64,000 bases of DNA from Chloroflexota bacterium (GTDB lineage Bacteria; Chloroflexota; Dehalococcoidia; JACPQD01), in NCBI GenBank assembly GCA_016190665.1, contig JACPQD010000104.1, forward strand, positions 124,001 to 188,000. Reading direction: 5' to 3'. Of this stretch, positions 9,353-19,160 are shown in pieces; position 1 is the stretch's first letter; each line of letters starts with the position of its first letter. The position numbers were made by a program, and so were the translations under genes. Under the pieces are notes generated by a model. It was not told the origin of the DNA, did not search any database, and saw only the letters and a program-made list of their open reading frames with translations.

Positions 9353-9392
9353 CCGCAGTTCGTCCTTTCCTCAACACTCTCAGCTCAGTTTT

Positions 9393-11087
9393 CTACCTGG
9401 TGAGCCAGACATTCTGGAACTTCAAGTTGTTATAGACCCCGACCCCCGCCTTATAGTCCTTGACTTCCTTGAACACGCCTAGCTGATAGAGCCTCCAATA
9501 GAGCATAACAGCCGGCACCAGTTCGAACATCCGGCGCTGCATGTCCAGCACAATCGTCTTGCGCTTCCCCGGGTCCAGCGCGCGGGCTTGTTCCCGATAC
9601 CACTTGTCGGTCTGCTCATCGCTGAAATCAGAGAAGTTGCGGAGGACGCCGCTCAGGAAGCCCTCCCCCAGTGTCTGATCGGGGTCGTCGTAGCTGGCAG
9701 TGGAGCTGCTGGAAATAGCCGTGTCATAGGTGCGTTTATAGAGGAGATCAAGCAAGGTGGCCTGGTCGAGAGGCCTGACGGTGACATCTATTCCGATCGG
9801 CGCCAGTTGTTCCCTCACTGCAACCGCGCCTCTCTCCCTCTCCTGGATGTTTCTGACAACGGTAGTGGTCTTGATTCCCTGGGCGTATCCCGCTTCTGCC
9901 ATCAGTCTTTTGGCCTCGGCGGTATCGGCGTCCTTGGGTTGGCGATAGCCTGGCGTGTTCTTCAGCTCAGCCTCGGGAAGGCTCCAGGCTCCAGTTGGCA
10001 CGAAGCCGGCTGGGTCACCAACTCCTTCGCTGCTCACCCTTATCACCTTCTCGCGGTCGATCGCCAGGTGCACCGCTCGGCGCACACGGACGTCACTCCA
10101 GGGCGCCCTATTGTGAGGCATCCAGAAGGCGAAGTTGGTCAGGCCCTGGTAAGTGTACAGGGTGATTCTGTCGGCCAACTCCTTTTCGACGACCGCCGCC
10201 TGCGAAGGAGTCAATCCCTGGGAAGCCAGCGCTGTTGCATGTATCCTCTGCGTCCGCAGCGCGGCAAATCTGGTGGAGCTATCCGGGATGATGTACCAGG
10301 TGATGCCGTCGAGATAGGGGCGCCCCTTGATGAAATAGTCCGGGTTTTTCGCCACGCTGAAGGTGGCGCCGCTGGTATGGGCCTTCAACTTAAAGGGGCC
10401 GGTCCCAACTATGTCCCGCCTCATGTTCCCCTTGTCCTCAAACACATGCTTCGGCACAATTAGCATGCGGCCGTCGCCCAGATTATCCATGAAGGAGGCG
10501 CTGGGATATTGAAGGGTTATTTTGAGGGTATCCCTATCAGGTGCCTCGATCCTCTCCACAGCATTGAGCCACTCTTGCTTGGTGCTGACGATTCCCCTGG
10601 GCGGCTTCCTGACAAGTTCAAGTGTGAAGCGAGCATCCTCAGAGGTGAACGGCGCGCCATCATGCCATTTGACGCCTTTGTACAGCTGGAACGTGTAGGC
10701 CGAACCATCAGAGGACATTTCCCACTTCTCGGCGAGATCGCCGATGACCTTGGTCGGCTGCAGGGGATCGTGCTGGACGATGCCGCTGTAGTTGGGCGCT
10801 ACCGGGGCCATGGCGGTGATGGTGATCTCCTGGATGGGATCGTAGCTCCTGGGATCAGCCTCATGAGAGATATTGAGGATGCCGCCGTATCTTGGCTGCT
10901 CGGACACTGCCTTGGGTGTAGGCGTTGGGGCTGCGGGAACGACAGCCGGCTTGGCCACTGGTGTTTCTACCTTTGCCGGGGGGGCCGCTGGTTTCGTAGT
11001 CGGCGTCGGCGACGATACAGGCCCGCAGCTGGCCGCCAGCAATCCCAGCACGGTTGTTGCTACTGCGAAGAGCTTCCCAGTCTGCAT
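9393..11087 (-). CDS. Family-5 solute-binding lipoprotein, SBP2
   Basis: This 564-residue receptor has lipobox LAASC (Cys21) and a linker of P/T/K/A to about residue 65, where EQPRYGGILNISH begins. It ends NVWLTR. It is most like SBP1 and SBP5, sharing the SYDPIQE start of the domain and the FWMP segment in the middle. Its leader and ribosome site (11021-11131) are almost identical to those of SBP4 although the two mature proteins differ greatly, which points to exchange or copying of the 5' end. GGGAGG lies 9 nt upstream of the ATG. It heads a pair with the M29-like enzyme. Confidence 0.92.
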   Translation of the reverse strand: MQTGKLFAVATTVLGLLAASCGPVSSPTPTTKPAAPPAKVETPVAKPAVVPAAPTPTPKAVSEQPRYGGILNISHEADPRSYDPIQEITITAMAPVAPNYSGIVQHDPLQPTKVIGDLAEKWEMSSDGSAYTFQLYKGVKWHDGAPFTSEDARFTLELVRKPPRGIVSTKQEWLNAVERIEAPDRDTLKITLQYPSASFMDNLGDGRMLIVPKHVFEDKGNMRRDIVGTGPFKLKAHTSGATFSVAKNPDYFIKGRPYLDGITWYIIPDSSTRFAALRTQRIHATALASQGLTPSQAAVVEKELADRITLYTYQGLTNFAFWMPHNRAPWSDVRVRRAVHLAIDREKVIRVSSEGVGDPAGFVPTGAWSLPEAELKNTPGYRQPKDADTAEAKRLMAEAGYAQGIKTTTVVRNIQERERGAVAVREQLAPIGIDVTVRPLDQATLLDLLYKRTYDTAISSSSTASYDDPDQTLGEGFLSGVLRNFSDFSDEQTDKWYREQARALDPGKRKTIVLDMQRRMFELVPAVMLYWRLYQLGVFKEVKDYKAGVGVYNNLKFQNVWLTR

Positions 11088-11131
11088 GCGAGTACCTCCC
11101 TTTTTGCACGGTGAGCAATCAAAAAAGCAAG
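11021..11131 (-). repeat. Duplicated SBP leader (copy 1)
   Basis: The ribosome site, start and signal-peptide codons of SBP2 together with about 40 nt upstream are nearly identical to 16756-16867 in front of and inside SBP4. Only a few substitutions are seen, while the coding sequences diverge quickly after the lipobox. Confidence 0.8.
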
Positions 11132-11370
11132 TCGGCGCGCTGAATCTTCAGAGAGCGGTCGGTTAGGATGTCATCTCGCCTCTACGTTTAAGACGCTATT
11201 ATCGGAGGGCGTGCGCCAATCGGCTGTCTTCTGAGCCAATGGTTTTCAAGGCACTGTAGGCCGGAGAGGAACCGGGACTTGCACAAGACAGGAGGCTGCC
11301 GGTCCTTCATTGGTTTTTGTGGCTGATTGCGGAGCTCTTTCCGACTTTCCGCTCTCAGAACGGCCCGTCC
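11088..11370. other. Intergenic stretch between SBP2 and SBP3
   Basis: About 280 nt without a convincing gene. The part next to SBP2 belongs to the duplicated leader. The rest shows no stem followed by a T-run and no repeat I can place. Confidence 0.4.
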
Positions 11371-13047
11371 TCACTTTTCCAGCCACACTTGCACATAGGT
11401 TGAGTTGCTCATACGGGACACGGCAGCGTTGAAGCCCCGCACCTCCTTCCACCAACCGACCAGGTATACGCCCCAGTGTGTGATTGCCGACGGCAACAAC
11501 TCCTGGAGCCTGTCCTGGGCCTGTAACACTATCTCCTTGCGCTTCGCTTCATCCAGCGTCATGTCCTGTTTGTCCAGCAGATCATCAAGCGTCTTGTCTT
11601 TCAATCCCGAGTAATTGCGCCCTGAGCCGGACATATATCGGTCGTTGAGGATGGTGGTTGGGTCTGCGATGTCAAGCCCCTCTTTGAAGTACGTGCAGTC
11701 ATAATCAAGCCTCTGTTGTCGCTCAAAGACCACTGTCTGATCCCTGACATCGATATCCGCCACGATCCCAACACTGGCCAGTTGATCTTTCATGAAAACA
11801 GCGGCATTCTCGTAGTATACTCCGGACCTTGCCAACATTGATGTTCGGAAGCCATTAGGATACCCAGCCTCCGCCAGCAGCTTCTTGGCATCCTCCCGAT
11901 CGGCGTCTTTCGGCTGTCTGTAGCCACGAAGTTTCAAGACCTCTGATTCCGGCTTGGCCCAAGGCCCTTGGGGCATGTAGAGGCCCAGTTCACCAAAGCC
12001 CTCGTCAACAATCTTGATGGCCTGCTGTCGGTCGATGGCCAAGCTAACTGCCTGCCGCACACGAATGTCGTTCCAAGGTGCACGCTCGCCGTTCATGAAG
12101 AAGTTCCACCAATTGCCTGCTTCCGACTGGCCAACTGAGGCGTCTGGCATGGTCTTCTTGACGATATCTGCTTGAGAAGGGGTTAGCCCGTTGGACTGGG
12201 AAGTCATGTTAACCCGGTGCGTCCGGAAGGCAGCGAATCTACTTCCCACATCACGGATGATGTAGAAGGTGACCCCATCCAAGTAGGGCTGACCCTTCAG
12301 AAAGTAGTCTTGGTTCTTGACGAACTCGTAGACTACGCCGGTGGCGTAGCGCTTCAGTTTGAAGGGGCCTGTGCCCACAATGTTGTTACTCATGTGTCCT
12401 TGGGCTTGGATGACGTGCCTGGGCATCATCTTCTGCCACGCGCTCGCGATGTTGGCAATGAAGGCAGCGCTAGGATTTCCCAACTGAAGCCTTACTGCGT
12501 CCTTGACTGGTATGTCGATCTGAGTAATTCCCTTTAACATCACGGAACGTGGGCTGCGTGTGCCCTGGGGAGGTTTGCGGATGCGATCCAAGCTGGAGCG
12601 CACGTCTTCGGCGGTAAAGGAGGTGCCATCGTGCCATTTGACGCCCTGCCGAAGATGAAAGGTATAGGCGTTGCCGTCGGGGCTTGCCTCCCAGCGCTCG
12701 GCCAAATCGGGTATTACCTTCTGCACCTCTACCGGACTATATTGGAGGAGACCACTGTAGCCGGGCGAGACCACCATCAACATTGAACCGGAAGGCTCCT
12801 GGTGCACATCAAGACCTGCTATGTCAGTGTAGTAGCCGATCATAAGGACGCCTCCGTATCTTGGCTGGTCCGCAGCCGGCTTTGGACTGGGGGCGGGCTC
12901 CGCTGCTTTCGGCGACGGCGCTGTTGATGGCTGCGGATCCCTAGCCATCGTTGTCTGCGGAGGGGTCGGGACGGCGGATGGGGTGCAGGCTGCAAGGAGC
13001 AACGCGAGCATCGACATTCCGCACGACAACATCCATCTCATCTTCAT
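11371..13047 (-). CDS. Family-5 solute-binding lipoprotein, SBP3
   Basis: The 558-residue product has a signal peptide MKMRWMLSCGMSML with lipobox LLAAC (Cys21) and a linker to about residue 62, where DQPRYGGVLMIGY starts. It ends QVWLEK. It has no close partner among the other receptors here: the domain opens with DIAGLDVHQEPSG and the central part reads NWWNFFMNGERAPW. The start at 13047 is chosen because GAGGAGG lies 6 nt upstream; an ATG at 13086 in frame would precede this site. It follows the OYE-type reductase by 45 nt and is probably in the same transcript. Confidence 0.92.
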   Translation of the reverse strand: MKMRWMLSCGMSMLALLLAACTPSAVPTPPQTTMARDPQPSTAPSPKAAEPAPSPKPAADQPRYGGVLMIGYYTDIAGLDVHQEPSGSMLMVVSPGYSGLLQYSPVEVQKVIPDLAERWEASPDGNAYTFHLRQGVKWHDGTSFTAEDVRSSLDRIRKPPQGTRSPRSVMLKGITQIDIPVKDAVRLQLGNPSAAFIANIASAWQKMMPRHVIQAQGHMSNNIVGTGPFKLKRYATGVVYEFVKNQDYFLKGQPYLDGVTFYIIRDVGSRFAAFRTHRVNMTSQSNGLTPSQADIVKKTMPDASVGQSEAGNWWNFFMNGERAPWNDIRVRQAVSLAIDRQQAIKIVDEGFGELGLYMPQGPWAKPESEVLKLRGYRQPKDADREDAKKLLAEAGYPNGFRTSMLARSGVYYENAAVFMKDQLASVGIVADIDVRDQTVVFERQQRLDYDCTYFKEGLDIADPTTILNDRYMSGSGRNYSGLKDKTLDDLLDKQDMTLDEAKRKEIVLQAQDRLQELLPSAITHWGVYLVGWWKEVRGFNAAVSRMSNSTYVQVWLEK

Positions 13048-13092
13048 GCTGTGCCTCCTCTGGCAAGCAGACAAAAGGGAATACATCGACTG

Positions 13093-15060
13093 CTATACTC
13101 GTCTCGCAACACGAGCGCCCTCATAGACTGCTTCCATTATCACGCGGGGCTCGTTACAATCGCCCAATAAGTACACCTCCGCGAATTTTCCTTCCAGGGC
13201 CTCAGCTACGTCTCTATTGGCTACCGCTCCGATGGCGAAAACCACTGCGTCTCCTTGAATGAAGCCCTTCTCTCCGCTGTCCTTGTCAACGGCAATTATG
13301 CCCCCTTCCACCACTTCCACCACCTCTGTGCGCGTCAGGACCGTTACGCTGGCTTCCTTGAGGGCCTGAAGCACTCCAAACCTATTATGCATTTCCATAT
13401 CGCTGGCAAGGGTGGCCAACATTTCCACTACCGTGACGGTATTGCCGCAGTGGGCGAGGTACTCTGCGGTCTCCACACCTACCATGCCGCCACCCACGAC
13501 GATAACCCTTTTATCGTGGATTTCTACCTTGCCGCCAAGCACGTCCCAGGCTGTCGGGATGTCCTTTGTTGTAGTAAAGGACTGGGGTTTGACAGGCCTG
13601 GCGCCGGTAGCGACAATAACAACATCAGGGTTCTCCTTTTCTACGAGGTCAGGCGTGACCTCGGTGCGCAGCTTCACTTTCACCCTGGCCTTCGTGATCT
13701 GGGTCTTCAGGTAGTTGCGGAAGAGCTCAATCTTTGCTTTCCCCGGGGGTACGCTAGCCAGGAGCAGGGCACCACCAAGCTCCTCCCCTTTTTCATATAG
13801 ACTTACGTCGTGACCGCGGACGGCCGCAACCCAGGCGGCTTCCATCCCAGCGGGGCCACCTCCTATCACCATGACCTTCTTCTTGACCGAGGCTGGCCTT
13901 ATCGGGAGGAATTCCCCTTCCCTGCCAGTAGCCGCATTAATGCTGCAGCGCCGGGCGCCGCCACCCTGGCGCCTTCTGTAAGAACCGTGCATGCATTCGA
14001 GACATGAGATGCAGGGACGTATGTCTTCGATCGTGCCTTCCCTGGCCTTGTTTGCCCAACGAGGATCGGCGAGCAGAGGTCGGCCTAGACCTATGAAATC
14101 AGCCTTGCCTTGAGCGAGGATACTTTCACAGAAGGCAGGCGTACGTAAGCCACCTCCGCCGATGATGGGGACATTAGTTGCCTGCTTTATCGTCTCCCAG
14201 ATATAGTGCTTCCAGCCTTCGGGCTGTCGCATAACGTCCGTGACCTTGTCGTGGGTATCGTGAATTCCACACGTAACACTGAGGTATGCGGCGCCGGCAT
14301 CCTCGAGTATCTTTGCCATGGCCGGGGAGTCCTTGATAGTTATGCCTCCCTCGACGAACTCCTCTGCGCCCAATCGGAAGCCAACCGGGAAGTTGTCGCC
14401 GACCACCTTCTTCACACGTTTCAGCAACTCGAGGGGAAACCTCATACGGTTTTCCAGACTGCCACCGAATTCGTCAGTCCTCTTGTTAGTGTACGGTGAC
14501 ATGAACTGCTCGCAGAGGTAACCGTGGCCAGCGTGGATTTCCACCATGTCATACCCGACTTTCTTCCCTCTGCCTGCGGCCTCAGCCCATTTGTCCATAA
14601 TCTGATAGATTTCTTCTTTTCGCAGGGGACGGGGTTTGGGACGGGGATGCTCACCAAGGTAGAAGCATTGAACGTCAGAGGCAGAAACGGGCTGTCGGCC
14701 TTCGAGAGTATCGAGAGCGCATGGATACCACTGGCGGCCGGGATGATTCAATTGGATACAGATGGGAACATCTTCAGCGTGGACGGCCTCTACGAGTTCA
14801 TAATGGCCAGCCATAAACCAGTCGGCATCGAGCACGAGTTGATTGAGATTCTTCGTTCCAAAGGGCGACGTCCCGCCGACCGTTATCATGCCGACGCCCC
14901 CGCGGGCCCTCTCTACGTAGTAGTCGATGGTCTTCTGGGTGACCTCCCCGATGGCGCTGGCATAGGCGGTGCCCATGGGGAGCATGACAATCCGATTCTT
15001 CAGGCGGATCGTGCCGAGCACACCTGGTTGAAAGAGCCTTGGGAGACTGTTCTCCTTCAA
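13093..15060 (-). CDS. NADH:flavin oxidoreductase with Fe-S and FAD domains (2,4-dienoyl-CoA reductase type)
   Basis: The 655-residue protein has the three-part layout of 2,4-dienoyl-CoA reductase and trimethylamine dehydrogenase. An FMN-binding TIM barrel covers residues 1-340, with HAGHGYL at 176-182 and FGGSLENR. A [4Fe-4S] site follows at Cys350, 353, 356 and 372. Then come FAD (VMVIGGGPAGMEAA near 397) and NAD(P)H (VIVVGGGMVGVETAEY) Rossmann domains. The barrel reduces an activated C=C or similar group with electrons from NAD(P)H; the substrate cannot be read. The start is TTG, with GGAGG 6 nt upstream. It lies between SBP4 (76 nt upstream) and SBP3 (45 nt downstream), so all three are probably one operon. 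Confidence 0.9.
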   Translation of the reverse strand: MKENSLPRLFQPGVLGTIRLKNRIVMLPMGTAYASAIGEVTQKTIDYYVERARGGVGMITVGGTSPFGTKNLNQLVLDADWFMAGHYELVEAVHAEDVPICIQLNHPGRQWYPCALDTLEGRQPVSASDVQCFYLGEHPRPKPRPLRKEEIYQIMDKWAEAAGRGKKVGYDMVEIHAGHGYLCEQFMSPYTNKRTDEFGGSLENRMRFPLELLKRVKKVVGDNFPVGFRLGAEEFVEGGITIKDSPAMAKILEDAGAAYLSVTCGIHDTHDKVTDVMRQPEGWKHYIWETIKQATNVPIIGGGGLRTPAFCESILAQGKADFIGLGRPLLADPRWANKAREGTIEDIRPCISCLECMHGSYRRRQGGGARRCSINAATGREGEFLPIRPASVKKKVMVIGGGPAGMEAAWVAAVRGHDVSLYEKGEELGGALLLASVPPGKAKIELFRNYLKTQITKARVKVKLRTEVTPDLVEKENPDVVIVATGARPVKPQSFTTTKDIPTAWDVLGGKVEIHDKRVIVVGGGMVGVETAEYLAHCGNTVTVVEMLATLASDMEMHNRFGVLQALKEASVTVLTRTEVVEVVEGGIIAVDKDSGEKGFIQGDAVVFAIGAVANRDVAEALEGKFAEVYLLGDCNEPRVIMEAVYEGARVARRV

Positions 15061-15136
15061 GCCTCACCTCCGATCAGACAATCCGTGATTAGTAGCAGAA
15101 TCCCGGTATATGCCGACATCCTGCCCAGCAGCTTTC

Positions 15137-16822
15137 CTATTTCGCCAGCCATACCCGGTCGAACTTCCCCCAAGGGTGGACACCGGGACCGGGCTTGAAG
15201 CCCTTCACTTCTTTCCACGCGCCCATCTGGTAGAGGTCCCAGAAGAGGATAAGCATAGGAACGAGGTCCGTACTCCTCCTCTCAATCTGGGCCAAGAGTA
15301 CTTCACGCTCCTTCTTATCCAATGTGCGCGCCTGCTTATCGATTAACTCATCCATCATCTTGTCGCTGAAGCCACCGTAGTTGCGGCTGCCTCCGCTGGC
15401 GTAATACGTGTAGAGGGTCTCGTCGGGATCACTGGTATTGGCCGTCCAGTTGATGCAGACCAGATCGAAGGCTCGCCGTGCCATACGGTCTTCAAGGGCA
15501 GCCTGCTGCAACACGACCAGTTCGGCGTTGATGCCAATCTTCGCAAGTTGATCCCTGGTAACCTCCGCTTGCCGGACGTTGGGTTCCGCTGCCCGGAACA
15601 AGAGGGTTGTCTTGAGGCCTCCTGCAAAGCCCGCTTCAGCCATGAGTCTCCTGGCCTCGGCGATGTCAGCGTCTTTGGGGCTGCGATAGCCCGGGAGTTT
15701 CGCCAACTCGTCGGGCTTCATGCCCCAAGGCTGGGGATATATAGAACCGATATGACCTCTATTGCCACCGACCTTGATGGCTGCCTGGTGATCGAAGGCA
15801 AGGTCCACTGCTTTCCTCACCCTCACGTCGTTCCAAGGGCTTCGTTGAAAGTTGAAGGCGAGGGTGAAGCGGGCCTGCGAATCATGGTCGTAGACAACGG
15901 CCTGATCGACCATTTCCCGCTTAACGATCTCCGCTTCCGTGTCCGAGAGTCCCTTCGAGCCGATAAAGGTCATGCGCACCTGCCCGGTGCGGAACGCGCT
16001 GAAGCGAGTGCCTCCGTCCCTGACGACGTAGAATTTTATGCCGTCCAGGTGGGGCACACCTTTGTCAAAGTGGTTGGCGTTCTTTGTCAGCTCCACGCTT
16101 ACCCCAGCATTGGACTCCTTCAGCTTGAACGGCCCTGTGCCGATGGCATCCCGCCGCATGTCGCCCTTGGCGAGGAGGATATGTTTCGGCCCTATGCCAA
16201 TCCAGCCCGTAGCCAGGTTAAGCAGGAAGGAAGCGCTGGGATACAGGGTATTGAGCCTAATTGTATCCTCGCCGATTGTCTCCACACTATCCATAGCTGT
16301 CAGCAAAGCTTCCCCCCGTGGCGAGACGGTCTTGAATTCTCTTGGTCTGTGTATCCTCTGTAGGCTGTACTTGACATCCTCCACGGTGAAAGGCTTGCCG
16401 TCGTGCCACCTGATATCTTTGTAGAACTTGAAAGTGTAGGTCTTGCCGTCTGGGCTTATCTCCCATTTCTCCGCCAATTCAGGCACTATCTTCTGATGCT
16501 CAATGGGATGGAGCCGCACCAACCCCTGGTAAACGTTGAAGAGTATCTGAGAGAAATTCGCCGCCTGAGCTTGCTGTAAGTCAAAGTGGTCAAGATCAGC
16601 GTCCATCGCTCTGGTGAGTATGCCGCCGTACCTCGGCTGGTCTGCTGCTGGCTTTGCGGTCGGTGACGGCGCAGCAGGGGCTGTTGTCGGCTTGGCGACG
16701 CGGGTCTCCAGCTTGGGAGCGACCTCCGCCGGTTTCGCAGTCGGCGACGCTCCAAGCCCGCAGCTGGCCGCCAGCAATCCCAGCACGGTTGTTGCCACTG
16801 CGAAGAGCTTTCCGGTCTGCAT
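15137..16822 (-). CDS. Family-5 solute-binding lipoprotein, SBP4
   Basis: This 561-residue receptor carries the same signal peptide as SBP2 (MQTGKLFAVATT, lipobox LAASC, Cys21). Its mature part belongs with SBP15: both share LFNVYQGLVR, WHDGKPF and the HPWGKFD-like C-terminus, ending RVWLAK. GGGGAGG 9 nt upstream of the ATG at 16822 sets the start, and an in-frame ATG at 17002 lacks such a site. It lies downstream of the AOR gene (186 nt) and upstream of the OYE-type reductase. Confidence 0.92.
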   Translation of the reverse strand: MQTGKLFAVATTVLGLLAASCGLGASPTAKPAEVAPKLETRVAKPTTAPAAPSPTAKPAADQPRYGGILTRAMDADLDHFDLQQAQAANFSQILFNVYQGLVRLHPIEHQKIVPELAEKWEISPDGKTYTFKFYKDIRWHDGKPFTVEDVKYSLQRIHRPREFKTVSPRGEALLTAMDSVETIGEDTIRLNTLYPSASFLLNLATGWIGIGPKHILLAKGDMRRDAIGTGPFKLKESNAGVSVELTKNANHFDKGVPHLDGIKFYVVRDGGTRFSAFRTGQVRMTFIGSKGLSDTEAEIVKREMVDQAVVYDHDSQARFTLAFNFQRSPWNDVRVRKAVDLAFDHQAAIKVGGNRGHIGSIYPQPWGMKPDELAKLPGYRSPKDADIAEARRLMAEAGFAGGLKTTLLFRAAEPNVRQAEVTRDQLAKIGINAELVVLQQAALEDRMARRAFDLVCINWTANTSDPDETLYTYYASGGSRNYGGFSDKMMDELIDKQARTLDKKEREVLLAQIERRSTDLVPMLILFWDLYQMGAWKEVKGFKPGPGVHPWGKFDRVWLAK

Positions 16823-16867
16823 TCGAGTACCTCCCCTCTTGCACCGTGGGCAATCTAAGAAAGCAAG
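16756..16867 (-). repeat. Duplicated SBP leader (copy 2)
   Basis: Near-identical to 11021-11131 (SBP2 leader), covering the upstream flank, ribosome site and signal-peptide codons of SBP4. Confidence 0.8.
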
Positions 16868-17008
16868 CCCGTCCATTGAATTCCCAGAAGAAGGTCGGCT
16901 TGCGCGTGATAATGTGCCTCCACCTGCATCGCCGAATCTCGACAAGGCCAGATTGAGATTCCTTACTGAACCAGCGATAGCGATTGCTTTGCTGTCCCAC
17001 ACTGCTCT

Positions 17009-19018
17009 CTACACCCTGATCCTCCGCCTCTCCAGCTCCGCCGCCACGTCTCCCAGGCCCAATTGCTCCAGTTTCTCCCGCGTGGGTATGCCCGTATCCA
17101 CGTGCCAGCCACGCGCCCGGTAGTAGTCGTCGATGACGGCGTTGAGTTTGTCCCGGTCCACCCAGGACGAGAAGAGGTCCATGTAGAAGTCGTTCCAGGC
17201 GACGTCGTGCTCGCGCCGCCGGCCCTCCCGCGCCAGTATGGCGCGCTCCAGGTTGAAACCGCGTTCGTCAACCTCTCGCATCACCTGCTCGTCCGTCATA
17301 GCGATGCCGGTGACCGCGCTGAGCAATTGCGCCCCGTAGCCGGGATTGCAGAGGAGGTCGGCGGAACGCGGGGAGAAGTTGCGGGGCAGCCCGTAGCGGC
17401 AGATGGGCAGCGCGTCCGTCTCCAGCGCCCGGTGCTGCATATAGATGACGAGGGGTACCTTGCCCTCCGGCGTGCTTTCATCGTAGGCCCGCTCCGAGCC
17501 GAAGAGCTTCAAGGCCAGGTCGCGGCGCAGTCGCCCTATTTCCTCGCGCCTTTCCGCGGGGAAGAAGTCGGTACCGCTGTTGACCACATGTTCCATCTGG
17601 TTCTCGCGACGCACGCCGGTCGAGATTGACAGAAGCCATGTCCAAAGTGGCGACCCCGCACTCTTGCTCTGCCAGTGGACGCAATAGCTGGGCTCGACCT
17701 TCTGGGTGACCTCGTCGAAGACCTCCTTCGCCTTGCGGCGCTCCTCATCGGTCTTCGCGTTGTCCACCAGGCTCCTGAGGTATCGGGACTGGCCTTCGGC
17801 CATCGCGTCGCCGATGCCCTCCCGGTAGGCGACCTTTCTCAAGTAGGCCCGGTAGAACTCGCTGCTCCCCAGCTTGTCCACGGGAAGGCCCGTGTTCCGC
17901 TCAGTCCAGAGCCCGGCGTCGATGAGCAGGCGCGCCCAGGTGGCCCCGTGGAGCTTGTGCCGGGGGTACAGGTGTCCGGTTACCTGCGTCACTGAGAGGC
18001 CCAGCTCCTGGCAGAGCACGCCGAACTCGATGCAGTCCTCGCCCATCTTCTTCTGGCGCCTGTAGAAGAGCCATTCGTCTTCGACGGCGTTCTCGACCTC
18101 GTTGCACTGGCCACCGCCGCTGAGGCCGTCTCTGAACCGGTAGGCCTGGATGCAGCTTATGGGGCAGCCGAAGCAGCCGCCCCAGCGTCTCTGGGCGGTC
18201 CCCTTCGCTATCTCATCCCCGACGGCGGAATCATCGACAAAGGGCACCGCAATGGGGCGCGTCTGCGTGAAGTGCTGGATGGCCCGACGCGGGTTTTGAG
18301 GGAGCGGTTCTCCGGGCTTGCTGGTGACCAGCCGGGAGAAGCGGTTGAAAATATCTATGACCTCTTTGGGCCGCGCGACGGGTATCGACCCCGTGCCGCG
18401 CACGACGATGGCCTTGAGGTTCTTGGACCCCATGACGGCGCCGAAGCCCCCCTCGCCGGCGGCCGCTGCCATTCCGCAGGTGATGACCGCCTCCCGGCAC
18501 AGGTTCTCCCCCGCCGGGCCGATGACCAGCGCCCTCGCCCTGGGGCCGTGGAGCCTGGCGACCTCCGTATCGACGTGGCGGGTGGTCATGCCCCAGAGCC
18601 GGTGGGCGTCCCGAATTTCCACCTGGCCGTCGTTAATCCAGAGGTAGGCGGGCTTGGGCGCCCTGCCTTGAATGATGATGCCGTCATATCCGGCGAACTT
18701 CAACTCCGGGCCGAAGTGGCCGCTGGGAGCGCTGTAGAAGTAGCAGTTGGGCATCGCGTCCGGCGATTTGCTCGCGATGGCGAATCGGCCCACGCCCGGC
18801 CCCAGGGTGCCCGTGGTCGGGCCAGTCATGATGACAAGCTTGTTCTCCGGATCGTAAGCGCCCACGTCTGGCCCGATCTCCTCCCAGTAGACCCGCGCCG
18901 CCATCGCCCTCCCGCCGATGAACTTCGGGGCGTACTTATCCGTCCTCTCCTCAGAGACCTCGCCGGCGGTGAGGTCGACTCTGAGGATCTTGCCTACCCA
19001 GCCGAAGTGGAGTGTCAT
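17009..19018 (-). CDS. Aldehyde:ferredoxin oxidoreductase family (tungsten/molybdopterin) protein
   Basis: The 669-residue protein is an AOR-family enzyme, which oxidises aldehydes to acids (or reduces acids) with ferredoxin, using a tungsten bis-pyranopterin and one [4Fe-4S] cluster. The N-terminal domain begins GWVGKILRVDLTAGEV and contains FIGGRAMAA and the GPGVGRFA segment. Cluster cysteines are visible as CFGCPISC (Cys282, 285 and 289) and Cys540 in DALPIC. AGEGGFGAVMGSKNLKA is a strong family signature. No signal peptide is present, so it is cytoplasmic. It follows SBP5 by 142 nt and shares the minus-strand promoter at about 20.97 kb. It implies anaerobic or low-oxygen metabolism. The substrate is unknown. 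Confidence 0.93.
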   Translation of the reverse strand: MTLHFGWVGKILRVDLTAGEVSEERTDKYAPKFIGGRAMAARVYWEEIGPDVGAYDPENKLVIMTGPTTGTLGPGVGRFAIASKSPDAMPNCYFYSAPSGHFGPELKFAGYDGIIIQGRAPKPAYLWINDGQVEIRDAHRLWGMTTRHVDTEVARLHGPRARALVIGPAGENLCREAVITCGMAAAAGEGGFGAVMGSKNLKAIVVRGTGSIPVARPKEVIDIFNRFSRLVTSKPGEPLPQNPRRAIQHFTQTRPIAVPFVDDSAVGDEIAKGTAQRRWGGCFGCPISCIQAYRFRDGLSGGGQCNEVENAVEDEWLFYRRQKKMGEDCIEFGVLCQELGLSVTQVTGHLYPRHKLHGATWARLLIDAGLWTERNTGLPVDKLGSSEFYRAYLRKVAYREGIGDAMAEGQSRYLRSLVDNAKTDEERRKAKEVFDEVTQKVEPSYCVHWQSKSAGSPLWTWLLSISTGVRRENQMEHVVNSGTDFFPAERREEIGRLRRDLALKLFGSERAYDESTPEGKVPLVIYMQHRALETDALPICRYGLPRNFSPRSADLLCNPGYGAQLLSAVTGIAMTDEQVMREVDERGFNLERAILAREGRRREHDVAWNDFYMDLFSSWVDRDKLNAVIDDYYRARGWHVDTGIPTREKLEQLGLGDVAAELERRRIRV

Positions 19019-19160
19019 GGGTCTTGTTTTTCCTTCTGATAGTCAGTGGGTGTGCCGTTCGCCCGGTTTGGAGCGCCGGATGGCAGGAAGAAGGAACGCT
19101 TGAGGTCGCGTTAGCTATGATTCAAAAGCTGCCAACTGGGGTTTTCAAATCGAGTAGCGC